Of a DNA stretch of 64,000 bases, positions 55,276-64,000 are shown one piece after another. The DNA is from Hymenopellis radicata (taxonomy: Eukaryota; Basidiomycota; Agaricomycetes; Agaricales; Physalacriaceae), in the NCBI GenBank assembly GCA_015501595.1, contig JADNRX010000020.1, positions 62,001-126,000 on the forward strand, written 5' to 3'. The position numbers and the translations under genes are program-made. Numbering within the stretch: the stretch's first letter is position 1; every line of letters begins with the position of its first letter. The notes beneath the pieces are model-generated. The model did no database searches. It worked only from the letters and a program-made list of their open reading frames with translations, and had not been told where the DNA came from.

Positions 55276-55787
55276 CAGCCCTTTGCATAAATGTGTGAAA
55301 ATGTCATCAGAATTTTTTCGTGATCGGACCTTCGGTCCGGCCTTATCTCTGTGTGATGTGATGGATCCCGATGCTCCAGCACTGTCTGCCGACTTAAAGC
55401 AGGGCATTTTTATCTGGCGCACAGAGGAAAATCTCACGATTGAGCAATGTGCGCAACGGGGAAGATGCTCGGTCGGCCTTGTAGCGAAAGTCCTCAAGAA
55501 TATGGAACTGTTCGGGACCGTTAACAGGCCTTTGCGCCCACAAGGCTGTCCTCGTCATCTGGATCAGGAGGATGAGATGTACATTCGAGCACTCCTCCAA
55601 TCAACCCAGATGTACTATCTGGATGAGATCCAGCGGCGACTTATCTCTGTGCGATCCCAAAGCATCTCTTCGGCGTCGATCTCACGAGTCCTTGACGCGA
55701 TGTCACATCACGCACCTGATTAGATTGCGGAGTCCGGCCCGGTCAGAAAGAAAAAATCACATTTTCACACATTTATGCAAAGGGCAG
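55276..55787. mobile_element. 512-bp Tc1/mariner-type element, internally deleted
   Basis: Terminal inverted repeats of about 30 bp: CAGCCCTTTGCATAAATGTG at 55276 and its inverse ending GGGCAG at 55787, differing at one of the first bases. A TA dinucleotide flanks each side (55274-55275 and 55788-55789), the target duplication of this superfamily. Inside is only the DNA-binding half of a transposase, so the copy depends on a full-length relative. Confidence 0.85.
55301..55723 (+). CDS. truncated Tc1/mariner-type transposase (HTH domain only)
   Basis: A 140-codon frame that starts MSSEFFRDRTFGPAL and contains two helix-turn-helix units: LTIEQCAQRGRCSVGLVAKVL and, after an RPQGCPRHLDQEDE linker, YYLDEIQRRLISVRSQSISSASISRVL (read as two pieces). 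This is the paired-like DNA-binding half of fungal Tc1/mariner transposases. The frame stops soon after, and no DDE/DDD catalytic domain follows before the right terminal repeat. The protein could still bind the inverted repeats and act as a repressor. Confidence 0.75.
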   Translation: MSSEFFRDRTFGPALSLCDVMDPDAPALSADLKQGIFIWRTEENLTIEQCAQRGRCSVGLVAKVLKNMELFGTVNRPLRPQGCPRHLDQEDEMYIRALLQSTQMYYLDEIQRRLISVRSQSISSASISRVLDAMSHHAPD

Positions 55788-56029
55788 TAATATACGTATC
55801 CTGCATTAAATTCCGATACTTAGAATGGTACTCCGAGGATGTCGTCGCCGTCCCGAGCGTCGACGAGCACATTCCGTTCACGATCGGATGACCGATCCGA
55901 ACAATCCGGGCACTGATCGAACGCTCGTTCTCTCTCCCTCCCACTACCATTAGGCTCGTCAATCCGGCCACCTTTCAACGACGTGCTAGCGCCGTCTCTA
56001 GACTTTTTTGTGCGAAAGCCCCATCCGAC

Positions 56030-58300
56030 GGGCAGCAGTTAATAGCGACCGATTTTGAGTCGTCGCTTCCTGTTTCGGAGACCGACTTTGCGTCGTCTCC
56101 CTCTGACCCGACCTCTCACCAAGCCGTGTCCTTGTCTCACTTCGACTTCGATTTTGGAACGCATGTCTGCGGGCTTCTACCTCCCCGAGCTTCAAAAACG
56201 ACGCACGCTACGACCACGGGTGGTCATCTGCGACACCCGCGACCGAGTTGAGGCGGTACGACTACCGCAGGCGGATGGGACGGCATTGCGGACGCATGCT
56301 GTCCGTTTTTAACCCATGGAAAATGGCGCAGAACACTGCTCGTTCTACCCCCAAGTGCGTGCTTTTCCTCTCGCTTTATCATTTACTTACTGCAGCTCCA
56401 TAGCCGTCCTGTCCTCCAACTCGTCGACCAACAGCTCTACCACAGACACCTCGGATGGAATCATTCTTTTGCACATTTTTTCGCGGCATTTATCCCACCG
56501 ACTTCTACCAACATCGACCCGACGACGGCTACACGGCGACTGCTACCGGCGTCTTCTACAACAGATGCTGCCACTGCATCTGATACGGCCACGAGTGCTA
56601 CGTCGGAGATGCCAGCCTCATACGTTTCATCTGACGCTCCCACCTCCACCGAGTCTGCCTCACCAACGGCCACCAACATTCTCAGTAGTATCATCTCTGG
56701 ATCCTTGATACCTCTTCGGACGACATCCTCGCAATTCGGTATGGTTCTCTTTCCACTGATGCGCCGTCTCACTCACATTCCCGGACTAGAAAGACAGGGA
56801 GAGCTCGTTGCCTCTGCCGCCGCCCCCAAAGGACGCGTACTACCTGAACTCCTCCCGGATTCCCATTCTCTGCCCAGTACCCAGTTTTCGCCTCCCTTCC
56901 TCAGCGCAGAGTCTGAGGTTTACACAGTGAGTCAATTTGGCTTATTTCCTATGCAGACGTTTGACTTGGTCTTGGTGTTATAGGATGCTTTGGCCCGACG
57001 CGTTGGATAGACGTCTCCAAATGGACGCGACTCACGCCTGGGACGATGTCTACGAGACACGTCCAATGCTCCTCTGCGTCGTCGCCCGTGGTCACGGAGA
57101 CCGACTTTGCGTCGTCCCCCTCTGACCCAACCCGACCTCCCACCAACCCGCTGAGCCGACTCTAGGACGCACAACCGCGTAAGCCCCGGACGACGGGAAG
57201 CGTATCATTGATTCCAGGAGAGGAGGAGGAGACTGCGCTGCTGGCTTCGCAGTGTGCACGGGCTTGGGACTGTTCCACGCGTTAAACGGTCTCGGCACCG
57301 GAGGCCAGCTCGACTCGACTACCAACTCGATCCGCCCTAACGCGTTTTCCTGTCTTGATCAACCTTGCTTTCGCGGGCGTGACGACAGAAACGGCGCGGC
57401 TCTCCGCTCACGACTCCAGCGTCGCATCTACGACTCGACGACTCGCCCTCGAATTTTCAGATAGTTCAAGCGTGGCCGACGAGGCCGTCAACCGTGTCCT
57501 CAGGACTACTGCGTTCTTGTCGCAGCATGCACAGTTCTCGGCTCCCTTCCCATGGTCTATCAACAACGTACCGGCGACCGAGACATGGACGCATGCTGCT
57601 ACACCTGCAGGCGACTTTGAGTCGTTGCAGAGTGGACGGGACGGCGATGCGACATCGTTGGCGACGCGTAAGCCCACTAAGGTGGGCAGCATCCATCAAC
57701 CTTCCACCTCCCCCTGAAACAACGCACCATTAATAGCGGCCATGTACGATAACGGCGACCGACTTTGACTCGCCGGCTGGAAACCGACAGCCAACGCGTC
57801 GGACCCCTAGCACACGTCGCAGCGCTCAGGACGGTATCCTAGTGGCACGGTCATCCCTCTCGGAATTCTCGACGGATAGCCCGGGCGTCTTTGCGCCGGC
57901 TGAAAGGACCATCGAATCCAGCCGATCAACCTCATTTACGGTACATCGTGCTCTGTCCTTGAACCCGCGGTTTTCTCACCGTCGCTGTAGGCGACATCTC
58001 CAATGCGACTCGACCCCCTGCTGCGCGCCAGACATCAACTTTGACTTGGACTCGGCTTAGCCGCCCTGGAACCGTCAAGTGGTACACTCCACACCGGCTC
58101 TGTTGCCATGGATTCGAGTATTTCTCAGTGTTTTGATTATCGCATCAAAGGTATGTCGCCCATCCGGCTTTTCTCATGTACACATGCTCATGTTCTTTCT
58201 AGTATCTCGACGATTCCACGTTGAAAAATGTTCACTGGGCCATCTGCACGGGTGTATTTGGCAGGTGATTTTGAGCTCTTCGTGATGGATGCGGACCTCA
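56030..58300 (+). pseudogene. Ser/Thr-rich coding-like region, decayed
   Basis: Several plus-strand pieces with Ser/Thr-rich composition (SSTNSSTTDTSDG, SDAPTSTESASPTATN, SSVASTTRR) occur in different frames. The phrase GAGACCGACTTTGCGTCGTC appears at about 56079 and again at 57097, with weaker copies (CGACTTTGAGTCGTTG and CGACCGACTTTGACTCG) near 57612 and 57756. This looks like a repetitive cell-wall or GPI-type protein gene, or several copies of it, now broken. No signal peptide or domain can be tied to it. Confidence 0.3.
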
Positions 58301-58479
58301 GGAGCCATCATGATGGGCTGTTAACCGCTGCATTCCCGGTGACATCACCGCCACTGCGTCCTGCACTCGTCGCACGTCCCGCTGTCATGACCACATAGTA
58401 GTAGATTTTGTATACATATGTTTAATCTGAATCGAGTGTTTAATTGAGTTACAAGTCAATATATAATAGTAGCTATACA

Positions 58480-58770
58480 GTAACTGCTAGATGCTCTTAA
58501 GCTGGTAAAGGTAGAGTGAATGCTTGAAGTTGCATTAAGATGTCTTTCGACGTCTTAAGTCGATGGCAATGATGTCTTCAGTCTTAAGTTGCATAAAGAT
58601 AGCTGTGTTTGAAGCGCACGTCTTAAGTTACCTTTAGATGTCTTTAGCCGCCTTTTGCTGTCTTAAGTTTCATGTCTACGAGATGCCAGCTTTAAGACGT
58701 CTTTAAAGCTTTAAGAGCTTTTTGGAGCTTAAAGTTTAATGTTCGAGTGACATGAATCTTAAGATGCCTG
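58480..58770. repeat. right CTTAAG-rich array
   Basis: At least eight CTTAAG words and several CTTTAAAG/GCTTTAAG variants within 290 bp, mirroring the array at 52650-53110. It lies just inside the right 19-bp inverted repeat of the possible large element. Confidence 0.6.
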
Positions 58771-58789
58771 AAGGCATATAGGCCTTTCC

Positions 58790-60156
58790 TGATGTCGTTT
58801 TCTTGGTTGGCGTCGGTGAAGCCATGGGCGTGCTCAGACTTCTGTTCATGGCCTTGCCGGAGGCCTTCAGCGCCAACTCAACCTCATTGCCAACGAACTG
58901 AGTGTAACCGTCGTGGAAGATTTTCACTGTCAACTAAGCGAGGGAAAATGTGCAGGGCTTGATGTTGCATGCGCAAGGTACTATGTCGGGAATGGTTCCA
59001 TGTAAGCTACTGTACTCTTTCGACCGTATCTTCATGGCCTGTGACGCGTTATGGTCGTGAAGATGTAGGGACATCTTCATTAGGCACAAAAATCACGTGA
59101 ATTACTATATATGGAGGCTCCGGCGCCAGCCGGAGCGAAAAAATTGCCTATTTAAGCGAACACTAACAAGTTTTGGGGTCCGTGATGCATTATGCTGTAC
59201 CTGGATCTTCGCTTCACAGACCCGCGTGACGCGTTATGTGAAAATGCGGTCGAAAGAGTACAGTACTCGGACATCCTCTGCATCGTAACAAATGCGGAGG
59301 TCTTTCAGGGCGGAATCACATTTGTAACATTGTAACACTTCTGAGGAGGATGATCGAATCGAAAGTGTGTTTCGCGCTCCAAGGCAAGACGCGTCCTGAT
59401 ATCCTCCCGTGATGTGATGGTATGAAACCGAGAAAGCACTGTGAGATCTCCCTGTGGGCAGACCTTTGATCTTTGGCCTGAAGCCAGTAGTAAGCACATG
59501 TCAAAATCAAGGCATGCAGAGTAACAGACAGGTTGGCAAGATACGTATCCTACAGGTTGCAGAGCACACAGTTGCACACTCCGGAAGCTCAACTAAGTAT
59601 CAAGACTGTTGTATTCGAGAAGTTTTGACAGTGTTGTTTTAGTAGAGATACGGACGTTGTACCATTAGCGTTGGCCAGTCCGAAGAATGGGAAGAGCATC
59701 GTGGGTGAGGGGCGTTGGGACCATTGTCGGGATTCAGGCGTGCTTCAATTGAGAGGAGAGAGGACATAGAGAATCAAACAGAAGAAATACCACAAAAAGG
59801 TTCATTCAAGTCTACTGCTACGACATTTCCAGCCTCATCCTCCTAGAATATCAGACCCGGACCGAAGCCGCTGATCCACTTGGGTAAAGGCCATGTGTGT
59901 TGTAGAGAAAGGCGCGATTGGAGCGCACGTCCGCGGAGGATGCACGACATTTGACAGAGAACCAGCGGGCGTCGGGGAGGAATGGAGGTTGAGATGGTGA
60001 CAGACTAGTGACCGAATAACACAGAGTCACAATTTACATTTGGACAAGAGGTGGGCGCGAGGCGCATACCGAATCGGTCGGAAAACGTCATACAACTAAT
60101 ATCCGAGAAGATCCGGGAGTCTGACAGCTTCTTGGGCGGAAGCCGAAAAGACCAGC
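58790..60156. other. 1.4-kb region without a confident gene
   Basis: Open frames on the minus strand at 59234-59592 (with REDIRTRLALERETHFRF) have some protein-like character but no start-to-stop model. A minus-strand frame at 58736-58933 begins MTVKIFHDGYTQFVGNEVEL and may be an exon of a lost gene. Nothing else is recognisable. Confidence 0.3.
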
Positions 60157-60561
60157 TTAGTCTATCGTCGTCGGACATGTCATTCGCCGCCGTGCGACCT
60201 TGAGCGGACGCTCCAGAGCAGTGTTTACCATGCGCTTCAATCCATCAGACCATCCAAGCTCATGACAGAGCTGATAGCCCACGGCGATGCGCGGCAGAGA
60301 GTGCGCAATCTGCCTCCACCGAGAACAGACTTGGTTGATAACCCAAATCACGTCCATAGACGGTGATGTGCTTCCTTGCGGTGTCAAAGAATCGTCGGCT
60401 ATGATAACAAGCTTGAAAGTCTCGGCAAGAACTTCGACGGGGAGAGATAGAATTGACGGAGAGCTGCATTCTTCAAGGTGTGTGTGTGAGCCTTCCTTTT
60501 GCGCACGCTGAGAGTCGTAGTGTCGATCTTGGGCGCAACATATCCGCGACTTGGGCGACAT
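60157..60561 (-). CDS. F-box protein, fragment or incomplete model
   Basis: A 134-codon minus-strand frame starting at 60561. Residues 35-95 read SILSLPVEVLAETFKLV..VCSRWRQIAHSLPRIAVGYQL, a good F-box-like domain of the type common in agaricomycetes. The usual LRR-like body of 300 or more residues is missing; after RPLKVARRRM the frame stops. Either an intron follows or the gene is truncated. The first 30 residues are basic and may not be part of the real protein. Confidence 0.5.
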   Translation of the reverse strand: MSPKSRICCAQDRHYDSQRAQKEGSHTHLEECSSPSILSLPVEVLAETFKLVIIADDSLTPQGSTSPSMDVIWVINQVCSRWRQIAHSLPRIAVGYQLCHELGWSDGLKRMVNTALERPLKVARRRMTCPTTID

Positions 60562-60786
60562 GCCCGAAGGTATTCAACCTGCCGGATTTTCAGACGACGC
60601 ATTCGGCGCTTATGAAGCCTATCCAGCAAAGTGCCCCGTCAGCCGTAATGAGAAGGGATCTACACTAGAAAAACACCCGTCCTTTACTTCATCGGCCTAA
60701 GCTTGCAAGAACATAGTCAGATCAACATTCCGACTTTAACGGTCAGTACATTTAATTGAATACAACAAGCACGTTTGAACGTTTCA

Positions 60787-63055
60787 TCACCCAATGTTCA
60801 CAACCGGTGCGTCAAGATCAACCGAACCTGGGGGCAGCATCCTCAACTGAGCCCTCAAAGCGTTATCGCAATTCACAAGATTCTGGTAAGACTGCTCTTC
60901 CTTCGTACCACGACGAGAAGGATGCACGCTCCATATCTTACACGCAACGTCGTGCGACTGGCGCGCGCGGCCCATGAAGTCGAGGGCATTGCGCAACGTG
61001 AGTGCGCCGGCAATGCGGAAATGTTGCAGCGCACAGGATAGATATTCTAGATATTACAGCATGAATGCCAGTTCAACACCAAAGAGAAGGGGATCGGACG
61101 TACTGGCATGATCCTCGTCGTCAGTCGGGTAGCACTCCGCGGCGAGGAGGTACAGCTCAGCGGCTTCCTTATTCTGCCTGTTCATTTCTGCGCGATCTGA
61201 GCCCGCTCGCACAGCGAGATCAGAGTGGTAGAAGGCTTTGATGCTAAACATTTGGATGTCACGGGGGGAATACACCAGCAGCAGAATACTCACGAGTAGG
61301 CATGGCCCTTGCAGTAGTCGTAGAATGACAAGAAGTACCCTGGATCTTCTTCACCCTCAATCCACAAAGGTTCGGTGGGACCCTCATCGTGTTTCAAGTC
61401 TTCCAGGATAAGATTGGCATGCTCTAATGCAGTCTCGAGATACTCTCGGCGGTCTCCTGCGGTCTTGGCCGAATCTCCATAGGCCTATATAAACACAAGA
61501 ATAAGATCACAGCAACACGGAAGTAAACCATTTCCTTACCGTGAGAAGAGCCTTGAGGTAATAATTGCGCACCGAGCGCAGGAAAATGTCGCTAAACACT
61601 TCACCCTTGTCGTCGAGAGGAACGTCCTTGAACTCATTGCGTCCCCATTCGATAACATTGAGTGCTTGTCTGCAGTATTCCAGTTCAGACCGAGTGTTGT
61701 TATCCAATAAGCGCTCAAGCAAGCCCCGAATAATCCAAAACCTACAGCGTCGTGGTATGGGTAAACGAACGAAGGCAAGTCGCAGACACAAACCGGATCG
61801 TCAAATCAATATCAGGGCGAACTTCGACCCATCCCTTCTCGGCTAGACGAGTCGGTGCATCCCGCTTTACGCTATCTGGACCCAGTCCGAGCCAAGGATT
61901 GTGTCTCTGACGCTCAAAGGTTCCTATAAGAACCCGTAAGACAGTCTTCTCGTAATTCCGTGTGAACGAACCACAGCGGTTATAATGCATGATCCAATTG
62001 TCCATGTCGTCCAAATGGACAATCCTCGATTCGCGTAGAATGGCGTTACAGATGAGAGATAGAGCCTGGACAAGGGACAATCAGATGCTTCATTGGCTGT
62101 GGTGAATGCTGCGTACTCCTTCTTCGCCCTGCATACATGAACAGCCGATCCTGGCGCATCCTGGTTCCCCATTTTCGTTCGTACGGATTTTAGCGGTCTT
62201 CATCCTCCTGACGCCTTCGTCGAACAACTACAAATATGATTAGTCGTTATCGAATACCGCAAACGTGCTGATGCTTACTTTAGAAGCCCCGTTAACTACC
62301 CAGGCCTATCAATGCGTTCAGCGACACAACACACAGTTTGCGCAAAATCTCACGCACGCTACTTCTGGCTGTTCGTGACCTTCGCAGGCCTTCCACCATC
62401 TCAGCAGCTATATCCCACGGCTGACCGCCCTCGTTGTCCCCATATATGCGAACGTCAGGTCCGCCAATGTTCGAAGACTTGATCTTCAATCGAAGTTTTG
62501 CTTCCGCCAGCCTTTCCGTATACTCTTCCCGTTGACGTTGTTGAACTGGTGTCAAGTTTTCGGTCGGCATTGCATCTATTGCGCCTTGCCATGAGAGAGT
62601 GCTAGGCAGATACTCTTGCAGCGCCTGCATCGACAGACATGGTCAGTCAAAGACCGAATCGAAAAGACGCCTCAGAGTCACGCACATCTTGGGCAGTGGC
62701 GAGCCGAGCGCAAGCCTTGTAGTACGTAGGATCGATCCTGGTTGCCTACAACAGGATATGAGGACGCATTTATCGACGCATTGGAAGTGCCTTTACTTCT
62801 ACAGCGTCCCCGCACGCGTCGAGATACCTGTTCGGTCGTCTGTATGCAGTGCATGGTGCCAGACAACGATTGAACGTACTGCTTCAGCGCGAGATGGCAG
62901 GCGGAGCGGTTCGCCCACAAAATGGCATTCTGTGGATCAAGAGCAATGGCTTTGGTGTACTGCTCGTGCGCAGCCTTGTAGTCCTTCTGCGTGAAGAGGC
63001 GGTTGCCAGCTTCTTTCAAGGATGCAGCAAGCTGGCTGTTATCGGTATCAGTCAT
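60787..63055 (-). CDS. TPR-domain protein, paralogue F
   Basis: Starts MTDTDNSQLAASLKEAGNRL at 63055, followed by KDYKAAHEQYTKAIALDPQN, a canonical TPR. Later exons contain WQGAIDAMPTENLTPVQQ, QPWDIAAEMVEGLRRS, RESRIVHLDDMDNWIMHY, FWIIRGLLERLLDNNTR, DVPLDDKGEVFSDIF, YDYCKGHAYS and AFYHSDLAVRAGSD, ending at 60787 after DLDAPVVNIG. The CKGHAY and C-terminal segments pair it with paralogue D, while the overall plan matches A-C and E. Introns are short and regularly placed. No frame break was noticed. The function is unknown. Confidence 0.7.
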
Positions 63056-63540
63056 GGTGGTAGAAGGAAAAGAGAGGCGACGTTTGATTACTTCTCTTTT
63101 AGCAACAAAGAAGCCCTAAGCGAAGATCCTGGTCACGAGTTTCTTTGGTATTGTTCTCCAATTCCATTCAGGGCGACGCGTGATATACAACGTCGGTCAC
63201 GTCTATACGCGTCTAGGGCTGCAAATAAACGCGTCGGGAAAGGCCAGATGACTGTGGAAAGAAAGAGACTAGCGATTAGTCATCAGATATCTACCACTCA
63301 CAAGGAAACCTCTCACCGGACACCTCACCCATCCCTCCTTCCCGCTCTCGAAAGCTCGAATACCGCCCTTTCGATCCCTTCATGGGAAGGAAGCGAGTTC
63401 ATATGATGATGCAGATGCTTGTCGGTCCTCTCCGCCCATGCTCAGTCTCTAGAGGTGATTAGCTATGAATACACGATCGCGACTCGTGGTGTATGGATCT
63501 CTGAACTGGGCGCCGTAACACTCCCAAACCTGTCTCTGGG
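63056..63540. promoter_or_regulatory. upstream region of TPR paralogue F
   Basis: About 480 bp upstream of paralogue F. The TGACGTCATGTGA string found upstream of paralogues B and E is absent here. No other motif is convincing. Confidence 0.3.
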
Positions 63541-63543
63541 TAC

Positions 63544-64000
63544 TTATGGCCGATTTGGTGAACCTTGTGCGTGCCAGCCTGCTACCTGCCCAACCTGGGG
63601 CAGTTCTGGGTTGATCTTCACAGAAGGCGCGGTATCTTGTGAAAGTTTTTCATTACTGACGAGCCACGAGTTGCCGTCTTCGTGTTGGAGAGGCAGTAGA
63701 AGTTGTTGATCGAGATACAGCTCGAAAGCTTTATGACCTCTCATTGGGACAGAATCGATGAGTATGTGTCGAGTCCCCCTTCAAGTCACCTTGGACCGGG
63801 CCGCCTTTACGCTTTCTGCATAGTATAACAGCGAGTTCCCAGAACTCGTCCCCGTTCTGCCGTCATAGAATCGCCAGGGGTTGGCGTGCCCGAGGGTAGG
63901 AAGTTTTCGCCCCTCAGTGATAGCGAATGGCACTGTATGCCGAGAGAAAGCAATCCTGTACCTGTGCCGTCACGTTCAGTCACCCGCGTCTGATATTCTG
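63544..64000 (-). CDS. 3' part of an unknown gene entering from the right edge
   Basis: On the minus strand a frame from about 63936 reads HTVPFAITEGRKLPTLGHAN, then WRFYDGRTGTSSGNSLLYY and SVKAARSK. After a likely intron it continues HKAFELYLDQQLLLPLQ, WLVSNEKLSQDTAPSVK and LPQVGQVAGWHAQGSPNRP to a stop at 63544. The join is one base out of phase, as at other places in this window. No domain is recognised and the 5' part lies outside the window. Confidence 0.35.

Larger units (their letters stand above)
52634..58789. mobile_element. possible 6.2-kb segment bounded by 19-bp inverted repeats
   Basis: An exact 19-bp inverted repeat, GGAAAGGCCTATATGCCTT, lies at 52634-52652 and, inverted, at 58771-58789. 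Just inside both ends are arrays rich in CTTAAG, CTTTAAAGC and CTTAAAG words (52650-53110 and 58480-58770), like the subterminal repeats of DNA transposons. No target duplication is visible, and no transposase of its own is recognisable inside. It could be a decayed or non-autonomous large element, or a coincidence of a palindrome-rich AT segment. Confidence 0.4.

Noticed and set aside
56316..56708. A 130-codon plus-strand Arg/Pro/His-rich frame
   Set aside because: The Ser/Thr-rich reading in the neighbouring frame is far more protein-like. The Arg/Pro frame is probably a shadow of it.
60561..60704. A short plus-strand frame (MPEGIQPAGFSDDAFGAYEA start) considered as a mating-pheromone precursor
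   Set aside because: It lacks the C-terminal CaaX motif required for fungal lipopeptide pheromones and overlaps the start of the F-box frame on the other strand.

Overview
The window is nuclear DNA of a filamentous basidiomycete, most likely an Agaricomycete. Genes are split by many introns of about 42-68 nt with GT..AG (occasionally GC..AG) ends and CTNAC-like branch sites. The recognisable proteins are eukaryotic: PIG-A/Gpi3, the Yta7/Abo1 bromodomain AAA-ATPase, Ctf8, F-box proteins, MYND zinc-finger proteins, and PIF/Harbinger and Tc1/mariner transposons. Two tRNA genes, Val(AAC) and an intron-containing His(GTG), are nuclear in type. There are no operons and no CRISPR. All exon models are built by eye from reading frames and splice signals; no search was run.

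Layout. 1-9.4 kb: the 5' end of a Ser/Pro-rich gene running off the left edge, a gene with three dsRBD-like repeats, a secreted protein with two jelly-roll-like repeats, a MYND pseudogene next to an intact MYND gene, and a frameshifted coiled-coil gene. 10-16.4 kb: two conserved housekeeping genes, PIG-A (GPI-anchor synthesis) and Yta7/Abo1 (chromatin). 17-30.5 kb: tRNA-Val, a second MYND gene, then a cluster of four TPR-protein paralogues (two nearly identical, two on the opposite strand). A head-to-head pair of tiny five-cysteine secreted proteins lies between the two nearly identical copies. 30.6-41.7 kb: a membrane-anchored unknown, a Ser/Pro-rich protein, a copper-monooxygenase-like secreted protein, a 288-bp tandem duplication, an F-box protein and Ctf8. 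41.7-46 kb: tRNA-His, a fifth TPR paralogue and another F-box/LRR-like protein. 46.1-59 kb: a transposon-rich stretch with a 0.73-kb TIR element, a complete-looking 3.4-kb PIF/Harbinger element with its Myb-like partner gene, a 0.45-kb MITE, a possible 6-kb TIR-flanked segment with CTTAAG-rich subterminal arrays and minisatellites, and a 0.5-kb Tc1/mariner derivative. 60-64 kb: an F-box fragment, a sixth TPR paralogue and an ORF cut by the right edge.

A recurring theme is quality of the sequence. At least twelve sites in otherwise well-conserved exons read correctly only if one base is added back, nearly always in a short homopolymer. Two essential-type genes (PIG-A and Yta7) carry eight of them. 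This looks more like systematic deletion error than pseudogenisation. The most interesting biology is the lineage-expanded TPR family with its compact shared promoter carrying a TGACGTCA palindrome, and the interleaved pair of five-cysteine secreted peptides.
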